Position numbers and translations under genes: made by a program
In this document: one piece after another, positions 43,180 to 53,141 of the stretch
Numbering within the stretch: the stretch's first letter is position 1
Layout of the letters: each line of letters opens with the position of its first letter
Notes under the pieces: generated by a model
Database searches by the model: none
Seen by the model: only the letters and a program-made list of their open reading frames with translations
What the model was told of the DNA's origin: nothing
Assembly: GCF_042684585.1 (NCBI RefSeq)
Contig: NZ_JBHULS010000004.1
Span: 1-64,000, forward strand
Reading direction: 5' to 3'
DNA length: 64,000 bases
Source of the DNA: Algorimicrobium sediminis
GTDB taxonomy: Bacteria; Bacteroidota; Bacteroidia; Flavobacteriales; Flavobacteriaceae

Positions 43180-43187
43180 TAATTTTG
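43180..43187 (+). promoter_or_regulatory. -7 element TAATTTTG of the bamD operon
   Basis: It matches TAnnTTTG and lies 17 bp before the bamD ATG. No clear -33 TTG is seen. Confidence 0.5.
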
Positions 43188-43204
43188 CACCTTGTTTTAA
43201 AACT

Positions 43205-44017
43205 ATGAAGTCATTTATTTATATAATTATAACCTGCACACTGTTAAGTTCTTGTAGCGAATATCAGAAGGCCTTGAAGTCTGTTGATACAGGAACAAAA
43301 TACAAAGTAGGCGAAAAACTATACAATGAAGGTAAATACGGCAAAGCTAATAAGCTTTTTGAAGCCATATTACCCGTGTATAGAGGAAAGCCACAGGCCG
43401 AAAAATTATCATACTTAAATGCAAAAAGCTATTACGAAGAAAAAGACTGGTATCTAGCAAGTTACCATTTTGAACGTTTTGTAGATGCCTATCCCAATAG
43501 CGAAAAAGTAGAAGAAGCAGCTTTTTTAAGTGCAAAAAGCGCATACATGTTATCGCCAGTTTACTCTAAAGATCAGCAAGAAACCAGAGAAGCCATAGAA
43601 AAATTTCAAGCCTTTATTAATTTGTATCCAGAGTCTACTTATTTAGCCGAAGCAAATGCATTAGTAAAAGAGCTTGATTTTAAACTGGAAACCAAGGCGT
43701 TTAGCATAGCGAAACAATTTAATACCATTGCGGGTTATACACGCGATTTTCAAGCTCCTATGAAGGCTATCGATAATTTTATATTCGATTTTCCTGGAAC
43801 TTCATACAGAGAAGAAGCACTTTTTATCAAGTTTGATTCCGCATACCAATTAGCTATAAATAGCGTTTACAGTAAAAAAGAAGCGCGCTTAAAGGATGCT
43901 AGGGACTATTATTATAACTTTAAGAGGTCTTATGCCGATTCCAAATTTTTGGAACAAGCTGAAGAAATGATTAAGGATATTGAACAAGAATTAGAAAATT
44001 ACAGTACTAAAAGTTAA
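43205..44017 (+). CDS. bamD: Outer-membrane assembly lipoprotein BamD
   Basis: The 270-residue protein has a lipoprotein signal (TLLSSC, Cys 17) and tetratricopeptide-like repeats typical of BamD/YfiO (YNEGKYGKANKLFEAIL, LASYHFERFVDAYPNSE, FINLYPESTYLAEA). It works with BamA in inserting outer-membrane barrels. It heads a run of five genes with omega, coaBC, DUF4835 and recN. Confidence 0.93.
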   Translation: MKSFIYIIITCTLLSSCSEYQKALKSVDTGTKYKVGEKLYNEGKYGKANKLFEAILPVYRGKPQAEKLSYLNAKSYYEEKDWYLASYHFERFVDAYPNSEKVEEAAFLSAKSAYMLSPVYSKDQQETREAIEKFQAFINLYPESTYLAEANALVKELDFKLETKAFSIAKQFNTIAGYTRDFQAPMKAIDNFIFDFPGTSYREEALFIKFDSAYQLAINSVYSKKEARLKDARDYYYNFKRSYADSKFLEQAEEMIKDIEQELENYSTKS

Positions 44018-44028
44018 GAAATCATCAT

Positions 44029-44358
44029 ATGGATTTAAAGAAAATTAATGCGCCAGTAAATACCATTACTTATAACCGTAATAAAATAGATGCGCCAACA
44101 GAAAATATTTACGAAGCAATTTCTATTATCGCCAGACGCGCCGATCAAATTAACTCTGAAATAAAAAAGGAATTAATTGAAAAGTTAGAAGAGTTTGCCA
44201 CCTACAACGATAGTTTGGAAGAAATTTTCGAGAACAAAGAACAAATAGAAGTGTCTAAATTCTATGAAAAATTACCAAAGCCACATGCCCTGGCCGTACA
44301 AGAATGGTTAGATGGTAAAATTTACTACAGAAATACAGCGGACGATACTCAAGCCTAA
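44029..44358 (+). CDS. rpoZ: RNA polymerase omega-subunit family protein
   Basis: The 109-residue protein fits the Bacteroidota form of omega (RpoZ/Rpb6-like): APTENIYEAISIIARRADQINSEIKKELIEKL. A longer acidic C-terminal extension than in Proteobacteria is seen. Omega stabilises beta-prime. It sits between bamD and coaBC, 6 bp from coaBC. Confidence 0.88.
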   Translation: MDLKKINAPVNTITYNRNKIDAPTENIYEAISIIARRADQINSEIKKELIEKLEEFATYNDSLEEIFENKEQIEVSKFYEKLPKPHALAVQEWLDGKIYYRNTADDTQA

Positions 44359-44364
44359 ACCAAT

Positions 44365-45576
44365 ATGTCCATTTTAAGCGGTAAAAACGTATTACTCGGC
44401 ATAAGTGCTGGTATAGCTGCTTATAAAACGGCATCATTAGTGCGGTGTTTTATAAAAGCAGGTGCTCACGTAAAAGTTGTTATGACGCCTGCTTCAAAAG
44501 AATTTGTTACACCGCTTACATTATCTACTCTTTCCAAAAATCCGGTATTGTCCTCATTTACAAATCCAGAGGACGACAATGAAACCTGGAATAACCATGT
44601 GGAGCTTGGTCTTTGGGCCGACTTATTTCTTATTGCGCCTGCCACGGCACACACCCTCGCTAAAATGGCAAATGGCGTATGCGATAACTTATTGTTAGCA
44701 ACCTATTTATCGGCTAAATGTCCGGTGTATTTTGCGCCTGCCATGGATTTAGATATGTACAAGCATCCGTCCTCTAAAACTAGTTTCGACACCTTACAAA
44801 GCTTTGGAAATGTTATGATTCCGGCTACATCGGGCGAGCTAGCTAGTGGATTAGTAGGGCAGGGCCGAATGGCAGAGCCAGAGGATATTGTACGTTTTAT
44901 AGAAGATCATTTGTTAAGCAACATGCCGCTTCGTGGGCGGAAAGTACTTATTACAGCCGGACCAACCTATGAAGCCATAGATCCAGTACGATTTATTGGT
45001 AATCACTCCAGCGGTAAAATGGGTTTCGAAGTAGCTAAAGCCGCCGCTAATTTAGGCGCCCAAGTGGTGCTTATTGCGGGACCTACCCAGCAACAAATAA
45101 ATCATAACTTGGTTAGCGTTATACCGGTGGTTTCTGCAGCCCAAATGTATCAAGCCGCTCACAACCACTTTAAAGATTGTCATATTGCAATATTAGCCGC
45201 TGCTGTAGCAGATTACAAGCCCAAACAAGTTGCTACACAAAAAATTAAGAAAAAATCGGAAAACCTAACCCTAGAACTTGAAAAAACCCAAGATATTTTA
45301 GCTTCTTTAGGCGCTATTAAAGAACAGCAGTTTTTGGTAGGTTTTGCTTTGGAAACCACAAATGCCCTAAAACATGCAAAAGAAAAATTAAAGGCTAAAA
45401 ATTTAAATTTAATTGTATTAAATTCGTTACAAGATAAAGGCGCAGGATTTTCAACGGATACTAATAAGGTCACACTTATTGACGCCCACGAACATGAAAC
45501 AAGTTTCAGTTTAAAATTAAAATCGGAAGTCGCGGCAGATATCATGAACGTTATAATAGAGCAATACCATGCATAA
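44365..45576 (+). CDS. coaBC: Bifunctional phosphopantothenoylcysteine decarboxylase/synthetase
   Basis: The 403-residue protein has the flavin decarboxylase domain CoaC (GISAGIAAYKTASLVR, catalytic His in WNNHVELG, FAPAMDLDMYKHP) and the CoaB ligase (VLITAGPTYEAIDPVRFIGNHSSGKMG, AAVADYKPK). It joins phosphopantothenate with cysteine and decarboxylates it in CoA synthesis. The last CoA step, coaE, is at 60.6 kb. It overlaps the DUF4835 gene by 8 bases. Confidence 0.97.
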   Translation: MSILSGKNVLLGISAGIAAYKTASLVRCFIKAGAHVKVVMTPASKEFVTPLTLSTLSKNPVLSSFTNPEDDNETWNNHVELGLWADLFLIAPATAHTLAKMANGVCDNLLLATYLSAKCPVYFAPAMDLDMYKHPSSKTSFDTLQSFGNVMIPATSGELASGLVGQGRMAEPEDIVRFIEDHLLSNMPLRGRKVLITAGPTYEAIDPVRFIGNHSSGKMGFEVAKAAANLGAQVVLIAGPTQQQINHNLVSVIPVVSAAQMYQAAHNHFKDCHIAILAAAVADYKPKQVATQKIKKKSENLTLELEKTQDILASLGAIKEQQFLVGFALETTNALKHAKEKLKAKNLNLIVLNSLQDKGAGFSTDTNKVTLIDAHEHETSFSLKLKSEVAADIMNVIIEQYHA

Positions 45577-46456
45577 ATTTTTTGTACTTATTTTAGGTTT
45601 ATTTTCCATAACTACTTTTTCGCAAGAGCTAAATTGTAATGTGGTTGTTAATGCCCAGTTTACAGGTAATGAAAACCTACAAGTTTTTAAAACACTGGAA
45701 AAACAGCTACAAGAATTTGTAAATAACACACAGTGGACACAAAAAGAGTATGCCCCTCAAGAACGCATAGAATCTGGTATTTTTATTAATATTACCGAGT
45801 ATAGCTCCGATGTGTTTAAAGGCACTATACAAGTGCAATCTTCCAGACCCGTTTATGGCTCTACCTATACCACACCTGTATACAATGTAAATGATAAGGA
45901 TTTTACCTTTCGGTATGTGGAGTTCGAAAATTTGTTGTACAACGACAATCAATTCGAGTCCAATTTAGTTTCTGTTATAGCTTTTCATGTTTATATGATT
46001 ATTGGTTTGGATGCCGATACCTTTGCCTTACAAGGTGGCGACCCTTATTTAAAACAAGCACAAACCATTGTTAATTATTCGCAACAAGAAAATGCGAAAG
46101 GTTGGAAGTTGGAAGACGGCCTTCAAACACGGTTCGCGTTAATAGACAACCTGCTATCGCCTACTTTTAAAGAATACCGACAAGTATTGTACGATTATCA
46201 CCGTTTAGGGCTAGATACCATGCACGAAAACCAAAAGGAAGCAAAAGCGCTTATAGCTTCCGCTATTCAGGAGTTAGAGCCAATGAATAGAAGGCGGCCA
46301 AATTCTTTTTTAATGCGTACGTTCTTCGACGCCAAAGGCGATGAAATAGAGCAAATATTTACGAGTGGTCCTAATGTAAATATTACTAATTTAGTGTCTG
46401 CTTTAAATAACGTAGCACCTATGTACTCCAGCAAATGGCGCAATATTACTTTTTAA
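45569..46456 (+). CDS. Exported DUF4835-family protein
   Basis: The 295-residue protein has a signal peptide (ending TTFSQ) followed by ELNCNVVVNAQFTG and KTLEKQLQEFVNNTQWT, typical of DUF4835. Function unknown. Its conserved place between coaBC and recN supports a real gene. It overlaps coaBC and precedes recN by 59 bp. Confidence 0.9.
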   Translation: MHKFFVLILGLFSITTFSQELNCNVVVNAQFTGNENLQVFKTLEKQLQEFVNNTQWTQKEYAPQERIESGIFINITEYSSDVFKGTIQVQSSRPVYGSTYTTPVYNVNDKDFTFRYVEFENLLYNDNQFESNLVSVIAFHVYMIIGLDADTFALQGGDPYLKQAQTIVNYSQQENAKGWKLEDGLQTRFALIDNLLSPTFKEYRQVLYDYHRLGLDTMHENQKEAKALIASAIQELEPMNRRRPNSFLMRTFFDAKGDEIEQIFTSGPNVNITNLVSALNNVAPMYSSKWRNITF

Positions 46457-46515
46457 TAAGTAAGCGCTATATTTCAGTTGTTAAAATTATTCATAAACTT
46501 AAAACCTAAAAAGTC

Positions 46516-48168
46516 TTGTTAACAGCTTTAACTATAAAAAATTACGCGTTAATAGATCATCTTCAAGTTACTTTTAATAACGGACTGACTATTATTACTG
46601 GCGAAACAGGCGCCGGAAAGTCTATTTTGCTGGGTGGACTATCGCTTATTTTGGGTAAACGTGCCGATTTAAGCGCATTAAAGAACAGCGATACCAAATG
46701 TGTTATTGAAGCCGTTTTTAACGTTTCTAAATACAATTTACAAAACCTTTTTAAAGAGCTAGATTTAGATTTCGATAACCAAACTATTATTAGAAGAGAA
46801 ATTTTACCCTCGGGTAAATCCCGTGCCTTTGTAAACGATTCGCCTGTTACCTTAAGCAAATTACAAACTTTAGGAACCGAATTAATAGATATTCACTCGC
46901 AGCACGAAACCATGCAATTAACCGATGATGCCTATCAGTTTGAAGTTATTGATGCCTTGGCCAACATAAAAACAGAATTACAGGACTACAAAGCTACCTT
47001 AAACAGTTATAAAAAGTTGGAAAAGGAGCTGGAACAGTTGCGTGTGCAAAAAGCGGAAGCCATAAAAGAGCAGGACTATAATACGTATTTGCTTAACGAA
47101 CTACAAGAAGCGAAATTAGTTGATGGCGAACTACAGGAATTAGAAGAGACCTTCGAAACTTTAAATAATGTCGAGTTTATAAAAGAGGAATTAGCCACGG
47201 TAAACCACTTGTTAAGTGCTGAAGAAATTGGTATTATGGCAGCGCTTTTAACGGCCAAAAACAGTTTGCAAAAAGTAGCTAAATTTTCTACCAAATACGA
47301 TGAGGTTTTTAACCGACTTACAAGTTCACTTATTGAAGTTTCCGATATTTTCTCGGAAATAGAAGGCCTTCAGGAAAATCTTGACTCCAATCCCGAACAA
47401 TTGGAAATCGTTAGTAATAAACTAGCATTGTTAAATACTTTGTTCAAAAAACATTTAGTTTCTGATGTTTCTGAATTAATTCAAATTAAAAACGATTTAG
47501 CTAAAAAAGTAAGCGATACAGAGCGTTTGGACGACTGGATAGCCGAAAAAGAAAAGGCTTGCCATAATACCCAGCAAGTCTTGTATAATTTAGCAGAAGC
47601 TATTCATAAAAAACGATTAAAAGCTATACCTGGCTTGAAACAGGAGTTGGAGGAACTGCTTGGGCTGTTGGGCATGCCAAACGCTAAATTTAATATAACA
47701 CTTACCAGTACCAAAAATTACTATTATAACGGCACCGATAATTTGTCTTTTTTGTTTTCAGCAAATAAAGGTGGTGCCTTTAATGAATTAAAAAAGGCAG
47801 CATCCGGTGGCGAGTTGTCTCGAATAATGTTAGCTATAAAGTCTATTTTATCCAATTATGTGCAATTACCATCCATTATGTTCGATGAAATTGATACCGG
47901 TGTTTCAGGAGAAATTGCGCATAAAATGGGTGAAATAATGCGCAAAATGAGCGCAAGTATGCAAGTTTTTACCATTACACATTTGCCGCAAATTGCTGCC
48001 AAGGGAACGGTGCATTTTAAAGTATATAAAGAAGATGTAGCCGACACTACACAAACCAATTTAAAAGAATTAAACTACGAAGAGCGCATTACAGAAATAG
48101 CGCAAATGCTCGGTGGTACAGAAATTTCTACTTCTGCCAAGGCTCATGCTAAACAATTATTGAATTAA
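46516..48168 (+). CDS. recN: DNA repair protein RecN (TTG start)
   Basis: The 550-residue SMC-like ATPase has Walker A ITGETGAGKSILLGGL, long coiled-coil arms (about residues 155-360), the signature ASGGELSRIMLAIK and Walker B IMFDEIDTGVSGE. It acts in double-strand break repair. The start is TTG at 46516, giving the conserved LTALTIKNYALID; no upstream ATG fits. Confidence 0.96.
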   Translation: MLTALTIKNYALIDHLQVTFNNGLTIITGETGAGKSILLGGLSLILGKRADLSALKNSDTKCVIEAVFNVSKYNLQNLFKELDLDFDNQTIIRREILPSGKSRAFVNDSPVTLSKLQTLGTELIDIHSQHETMQLTDDAYQFEVIDALANIKTELQDYKATLNSYKKLEKELEQLRVQKAEAIKEQDYNTYLLNELQEAKLVDGELQELEETFETLNNVEFIKEELATVNHLLSAEEIGIMAALLTAKNSLQKVAKFSTKYDEVFNRLTSSLIEVSDIFSEIEGLQENLDSNPEQLEIVSNKLALLNTLFKKHLVSDVSELIQIKNDLAKKVSDTERLDDWIAEKEKACHNTQQVLYNLAEAIHKKRLKAIPGLKQELEELLGLLGMPNAKFNITLTSTKNYYYNGTDNLSFLFSANKGGAFNELKKAASGGELSRIMLAIKSILSNYVQLPSIMFDEIDTGVSGEIAHKMGEIMRKMSASMQVFTITHLPQIAAKGTVHFKVYKEDVADTTQTNLKELNYEERITEIAQMLGGTEISTSAKAHAKQLLN

Positions 48169-48171
48169 TAC

Positions 48172-48179
48172 TATATTTG
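48172..48179 (+). promoter_or_regulatory. -7 element TATATTTG of fabI
   Basis: It matches the consensus, directly after the recN stop, giving a leader of about 30 bases before the fabI ATG. Confidence 0.55.
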
Positions 48180-48214
48180 AACTTTATTTAACAGTAAATA
48201 ATACACAAAAAACT

Positions 48215-49030
48215 ATGTCACATAACTTACTAAAAGGAAAACGCGGAATTATATTTGGAGCTTTAGATGAAAACTCTATTGCCTGGAAAACAGCCGAACG
48301 CGTGCATGAAGAAGGCGGTACCTTTGTTTTAACAAACGCACCTGTTGCCATGCGCATGGGGCAAATAAAAGAGTTAGCCGAAAAAACAGGCTCGCAAATA
48401 ATTCCAGCAGATGCCACTTCTATTGAAGATTTAGAAAATTTAGTAGAACAAGCTATGACTATTTTAGGTGGCAAAATCGATTTTGTTTTGCATTCCATTG
48501 GTATGTCTATTAACGTAAGAAAGGGCAATCATTATACCAACCAAAATTACGATTGGACGCAAAAAGGAACCGATGTATCTGCAAATTCCTTCCACAAAGT
48601 TATGCAAACACTGTATAAAAAAGATGCTATGAACGAGTGGGGTAGTATTGTTGCTTTAACTTACATGGCTGCGCAACGTGTGTTTCCAGATTATAATGAT
48701 ATGGCGGACAACAAAGCATTTTTAGAAAGCATTGCACGTAGTTTTGGTTACTTTTTTGGTCGCGATAAAAAAGTGCGTGTTAATACCATTTCTCAATCGC
48801 CAACACCAACTACGGCTGGCAGTGGTGTAAAAGGTTTTGATGGTTTCATTTCATACGCCGAAAAAATGTCGCCACTAGGTAACGCTACAGCCTTAGATTG
48901 CGCCAATTATACCATTACCTTGTTTAGCGATCTATCCCGTAAGGTAACCCTTCAAAATTTATTTCACGACGGAGGTTTTAGCAATATGGGTGTTAGTGAT
49001 GCCGTTATGGAAGCCTTTACAAAAGAGTAA
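48215..49030 (+). CDS. fabI: Enoyl-[acyl-carrier-protein] reductase (NADH), FabI
   Basis: The 271-residue short-chain dehydrogenase-type enzyme performs the last reduction in fatty-acid elongation. It shows GALDENSIAWKTAERVHEEG, the FabI catalytic pair in YNDMADNK (Tyr and Lys six residues apart) and FLESIARSFGYFFG. Single gene with its own promoter and terminator. Confidence 0.95.
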   Translation: MSHNLLKGKRGIIFGALDENSIAWKTAERVHEEGGTFVLTNAPVAMRMGQIKELAEKTGSQIIPADATSIEDLENLVEQAMTILGGKIDFVLHSIGMSINVRKGNHYTNQNYDWTQKGTDVSANSFHKVMQTLYKKDAMNEWGSIVALTYMAAQRVFPDYNDMADNKAFLESIARSFGYFFGRDKKVRVNTISQSPTPTTAGSGVKGFDGFISYAEKMSPLGNATALDCANYTITLFSDLSRKVTLQNLFHDGGFSNMGVSDAVMEAFTKE

Positions 49031-49054
49031 TTACAGCTTCTCAAAATATTTTAT

Positions 49055-49090
49055 AAAGCGCTGGTCTTGTTATAAGTCAGCGCTTTTTCT
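49055..49090 (+). terminator. Terminator of fabI
   Basis: AAAGCGCTG and CAGCGCTTT form a perfect 9-bp stem followed by a T-rich run. Confidence 0.88.
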
Positions 49091-49161
49091 TTACCCTAAA
49101 TCCACTTCTTTTATTACAAAAAATTCACTACCTTGGTAAGTCATATTTTAAAATCGGGCTT

Positions 49162-50883
49162 ATGAAAAATCACTACTTTATTTTAGGCTTCATTCTGGTT
49201 TCAAATGTTATGGCCGCACAAGTTGTCTTCTCCAATCAGGCTTTAAACGCTGGCATTATTGCTACGGCAGGCGATACTTATTTGGGTAATGGCATTTCTT
49301 TTTGCGATTATAACAACGACGGTTGGGACGATATTACCATAGCAACACAAAATAATGCGCCAGTCTTGTTTTTCAAAAATAGAAATGGCACTTTTGAAGC
49401 AGATGCTTTAAACATCCCCGCCAATACATACCAGCATAAACAAGTAATTTGGGTAGATATTGATAACGATGGCGATAAAGATTTGTTTGTTACAGCTAAT
49501 AATGGCCCTAATAAATTATATGAAAATTTAGGCGATTTAAATTTCCAAGACATTTCAACGGCTGCTGGTTTTTCTTCCGAAAATTTAGAATCCTACGGAG
49601 CCTCTTGGGGGGATTATAATAATGACGGGTATTTAGACCTGTTTTTAAGCAATAGGAGCGAATCCAATTCCCAACGCAACTATTTTTTTAGAAACAACGG
49701 TAATAACACGTTTACCGATGTAACCGAAGAGGCTGGTTTTGATTTAAATAGTCATATGACGTTTTGTGCGGCTTTTTTCGATTTTAATAACGATGGATGG
49801 CAAGATTTGTACCTATCTAGCGATAAATATTTTAATCAGAACTTTCTGTATCAAAATAACGGCGATGGCACCTTTACAGATGTGAGTGTGCCTAGCAATA
49901 CAGGTATAATTATAGATGCTATGTCCACGACCATTGGTGACTTTAATAACGATGGATGGTTTGATTTGTATATTACCAATACACCAGCGGATGGTAATGT
50001 GCTTTTTAGAAATAATGGAGATGGTACCTTTACAGATTTGGCTGTTTTTTCTGGAACGCGCTTGTACAGCTACGCATGGGGTGCAGTGTTTTTGGATGCC
50101 GATAACGATATGGACGAGGATCTTTATGTTAGCTGCGAATTCGATGGCTCTAATCCGCCTTACCAATCTTCAGCCTTTTTTCAAAATAGAGGTAATAATA
50201 CTTTTGCTAATAATACACAAACTGCTGTAAGTGGCGATGCTGCTAAAAGTTATGCCAATGCTGTTGGCGATTTTAATAACGATGGTTTGCCCGATATTGC
50301 CGTAAGTAATATAAACTACGAAAATATTTATTTATGGGAAAACCAAACCACCACTTCAAATAATTGGTTAAAAGTAACTTTAGAAGGTGTAGAAAGCAAT
50401 AGGGATGGTATTGGTTCGCGGATAGAAATTTCTGTAAATGGCCTAAAACAATACCGGTACACTATTAGTGGCGAGGGGTATTTAAGTCAAAATTCGAGTG
50501 CAGAAATTTTTGGTTTGGGTAATAGCTCCAGTATAGATTACATAAGGGTTACTTGGTTGAGTGGTACAGTAGATTATATTGAAAACGTAGCTGCTAATCA
50601 ATCCATTCATATCCAAGAAGGCAGTAATACTTTAAACGCACCGCAAACACCTAATTGGAAGGTAAGTTTCTACCCAAACCCTGTTAAAAATAAGCTTGTG
50701 CTAAACGCGCCTACTCCTATAACTGCGGTTCATGTTTATACCCTTCTTGGTCAAAAAGTTTTAGAAACAGCAGCGCAAAATAGCCAGATAGCAATGGACG
50801 TATCTGCTCTAAATACCGGTGTGTATATGGTAAAAGTGTTTTCTAAAACGGCTATAAATACCTTTCAAATTATAAAAGAATAA
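49162..50883 (+). CDS. FG-GAP/VCBS and ASPIC-UnbV protein with T9SS domain
   Basis: The 573-residue protein has a signal peptide, seven or so VCBS/FG-GAP repeats with calcium-loop motifs D-x-(D/N)-x-D-G (for example DYNNDGWDD, DIDNDGDKD, DFNNDGWQD), an ASPIC/UnbV domain (NWLKVTLEGVESNRDGIGSRIEI) and a T9SS type A C-terminal domain from FYPNPVKNKL. It is likely a secreted, calcium-stabilised propeller of the CRTAC1-like group; function unknown. First of four large T9SS cargo genes. Confidence 0.92.
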   Translation: MKNHYFILGFILVSNVMAAQVVFSNQALNAGIIATAGDTYLGNGISFCDYNNDGWDDITIATQNNAPVLFFKNRNGTFEADALNIPANTYQHKQVIWVDIDNDGDKDLFVTANNGPNKLYENLGDLNFQDISTAAGFSSENLESYGASWGDYNNDGYLDLFLSNRSESNSQRNYFFRNNGNNTFTDVTEEAGFDLNSHMTFCAAFFDFNNDGWQDLYLSSDKYFNQNFLYQNNGDGTFTDVSVPSNTGIIIDAMSTTIGDFNNDGWFDLYITNTPADGNVLFRNNGDGTFTDLAVFSGTRLYSYAWGAVFLDADNDMDEDLYVSCEFDGSNPPYQSSAFFQNRGNNTFANNTQTAVSGDAAKSYANAVGDFNNDGLPDIAVSNINYENIYLWENQTTTSNNWLKVTLEGVESNRDGIGSRIEISVNGLKQYRYTISGEGYLSQNSSAEIFGLGNSSSIDYIRVTWLSGTVDYIENVAANQSIHIQEGSNTLNAPQTPNWKVSFYPNPVKNKLVLNAPTPITAVHVYTLLGQKVLETAAQNSQIAMDVSALNTGVYMVKVFSKTAINTFQIIKE

Positions 50884-51115
50884 TGAGGTTTTGGTTCGTA
50901 AAAAATGGTTGAAAATGGCAGTAAATATAACGGTTTAAAAAACGGTTCTAATGGGCTAATTAGGCTTAAAAATTTCCTTCTTTTTTAGTTTTTAACATGT
51001 TGCTGATCAGTTTTTTAGATGGATTTTTTGTGTTGATTTTAATGTGTCAAATTTATTAGGAAATTAGTTCCAAATTAAGTATCTTCAAGGTTAATCAATT
51101 AAACATCTATTTGTC

Positions 51116-52924
51116 ATGAAAAAAATTACAATTTTATTGTTGGTTTTCAGTTTATGCAGTCTATTTAGTTATGGACAGTATTTAACTGAAGGTTTTGAAA
51201 ACACAGTTCCACCAACGGGTTGGACTTTAACACAGGTAAACACGGCCGAAACTTGGATAACGTCTCCAAATGCACATTCAGGAACAGCAGCGGCCGAGGT
51301 TAATTATGATGACGCTCTAAATTCGCAGAACGAAACACTTACAACGCCCGTTTTGGACTTGTCTGCAGCAACCAATCCAAGATTAGTGTTTTGGTTTAGT
51401 ATGAGTTATTTTTGGGCTATAGATCCAAATAATAATTACGATTTTACGGTAAGCTTAACCGATGGCACCACCGAAACAGTTATTTGGCAAGAAGCCGATT
51501 TTGGGGTTTTTGAAAGCTTTACATATTACAAAGTAGAACTAAACCTTGCTGCCTATGCCGGACAAAGCAACGTGCAGGTACTATTTAATTATTCAGGTTT
51601 AGATGGTGCTGCCTTATATTTGGATGATGTTCTGGTAGAGGAAACGCCAACTTGCCCAGCACCAGAGAATATTGTAGCAACGCCATCTTTTACAACAGCT
51701 AATTTTACATGGAACGCCGTAACAGAGGCTTTATTAGGTTACGAATGGGTTGTTATGGTTACAGGTGAAGCTCCGGATGCTGGTACTGCCATCGATTCGG
51801 GCGCTACTGCCTCGGGCGAGCTAACAGCTAATGCAACTTTATTAAATGAGGCAACGGATTACGATTTTTATGTGCGATCGGTTTGTAGCACCACCGATAC
51901 TGGAAATTGGGCGCCTGTTATAGGTTTCAGAACTTTAGCCCCGGCACCAAACTGCGCATCTACACCGTTTCCTGCAGATGGTGCTGTAGATGTAGCTACG
52001 GGCGACATTACGTTTTCGTGGGAGGCGCCTACCACGGGACCAACACCAACCTCTTATAATTTGTATGCGGGCGAAACACCTTCAGGCGATGATTATGGTT
52101 TAATTGGTAATTTTACAGAAACCACAGCAGAACTTACTTTGTCAGGTTATGATTTAGAGCTCTATTGGATTATAAAGCCAGTAAATGAGACCACCGAAGC
52201 CGAAGGCTGTCCTGTTTGGAGTTTTACCACCGGTCCCGCACCAACTGGCGCTGTTTGCGAAAATGCTATTGTAGTGTCTAGTCTGCCATATAATACCACA
52301 GACAATACGGCGCTTTATGGTGATGATTACGAGCGTACAGATGTGCCCGATATAAGTACCGCACAATATACGGATGGTACTGGATCTACTTACTACATTA
52401 CTGGCGATGATGTAGTGTACCAATTTACACCAGATGCAGATGGGACGTATAATTTTAATTTAAGCGAGACTTTAGATGATTGGATTGGTTTTTGGCTTTT
52501 TGAAGGATGCCCATTTACATCTGTAGTAGCATATCACACCGCTACATCTGGAACTACCAGAAGTCTGCCAGCCATTAACTTAACTGCAGGAACTACGTAT
52601 TATGTGGTAATTTCGTCATGGCCAGCGCCACAATCTACAGCGTATACCTTGGATATAACAGTAGAATCCTTGAGTACAAATGAATTTCAGCAAGCTAATG
52701 GTTTTACATATTATCCAAACCCGGTTACCAACCTATTAACAGTTGAAGGAACACAAACTATTCAGAGTCTTTCTGTGTTTAATTTGTTAGGTCAGGCAGT
52801 ATTGCGCGCTACGCCAAATGAAGTGTATCATAAACTGGACATGTCTAATTTACAGTCTGGTGTTTATGTGGTAAAAATTAATACCGCATCTGGCACAGAG
52901 ACTCTCCGGGTAATTAAAAATTAG
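51116..52924 (+). CDS. Large T9SS-secreted multidomain protein
   Basis: The 602-residue protein has a signal peptide, a jelly-roll-like domain of the choice-of-anchor J type (EGFENTVPPTGWTLTQ, about residues 24-170), a fibronectin III-like domain (about 180-275), a further Ig-like domain, a calcium-binding-like beta region and a T9SS type A C-terminal domain from YYPNPVTNLLTVEG. It is probably an adhesin or glycan binder. It shares the same style of N- and C-terminal modules with the next two genes. Confidence 0.88.
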   Translation: MKKITILLLVFSLCSLFSYGQYLTEGFENTVPPTGWTLTQVNTAETWITSPNAHSGTAAAEVNYDDALNSQNETLTTPVLDLSAATNPRLVFWFSMSYFWAIDPNNNYDFTVSLTDGTTETVIWQEADFGVFESFTYYKVELNLAAYAGQSNVQVLFNYSGLDGAALYLDDVLVEETPTCPAPENIVATPSFTTANFTWNAVTEALLGYEWVVMVTGEAPDAGTAIDSGATASGELTANATLLNEATDYDFYVRSVCSTTDTGNWAPVIGFRTLAPAPNCASTPFPADGAVDVATGDITFSWEAPTTGPTPTSYNLYAGETPSGDDYGLIGNFTETTAELTLSGYDLELYWIIKPVNETTEAEGCPVWSFTTGPAPTGAVCENAIVVSSLPYNTTDNTALYGDDYERTDVPDISTAQYTDGTGSTYYITGDDVVYQFTPDADGTYNFNLSETLDDWIGFWLFEGCPFTSVVAYHTATSGTTRSLPAINLTAGTTYYVVISSWPAPQSTAYTLDITVESLSTNEFQQANGFTYYPNPVTNLLTVEGTQTIQSLSVFNLLGQAVLRATPNEVYHKLDMSNLQSGVYVVKINTASGTETLRVIKN

Positions 52925-52932
52925 TTTTAACA

Positions 52933-52972
52933 CAAAAAAAAAGGGCTTGTACATAAAACGAGTCCTTTTTTT
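52933..52972 (+). terminator. Terminator after the 51.1-kb T9SS gene
   Basis: AAAAAGG-G-CTTGT and ACGAG-T-CCTTTTT pair with G-U contacts, followed by TTT. Confidence 0.75.
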
Positions 52973-53141
52973 ATTAAGTAAACCATAAGGTGCTGATAAT
53001 AAATTATTTAAGTTAATTAAAACCATCTCGTCTATTTAAAGTGCTTTTAATCGAATAGGCGGTTTTTTGTTTCTAAATTCGTTTTTTTAGTGATAATTTA
53101 GGAAATTAATCAAATAACATTTTAACCAAAAACACAAAGAC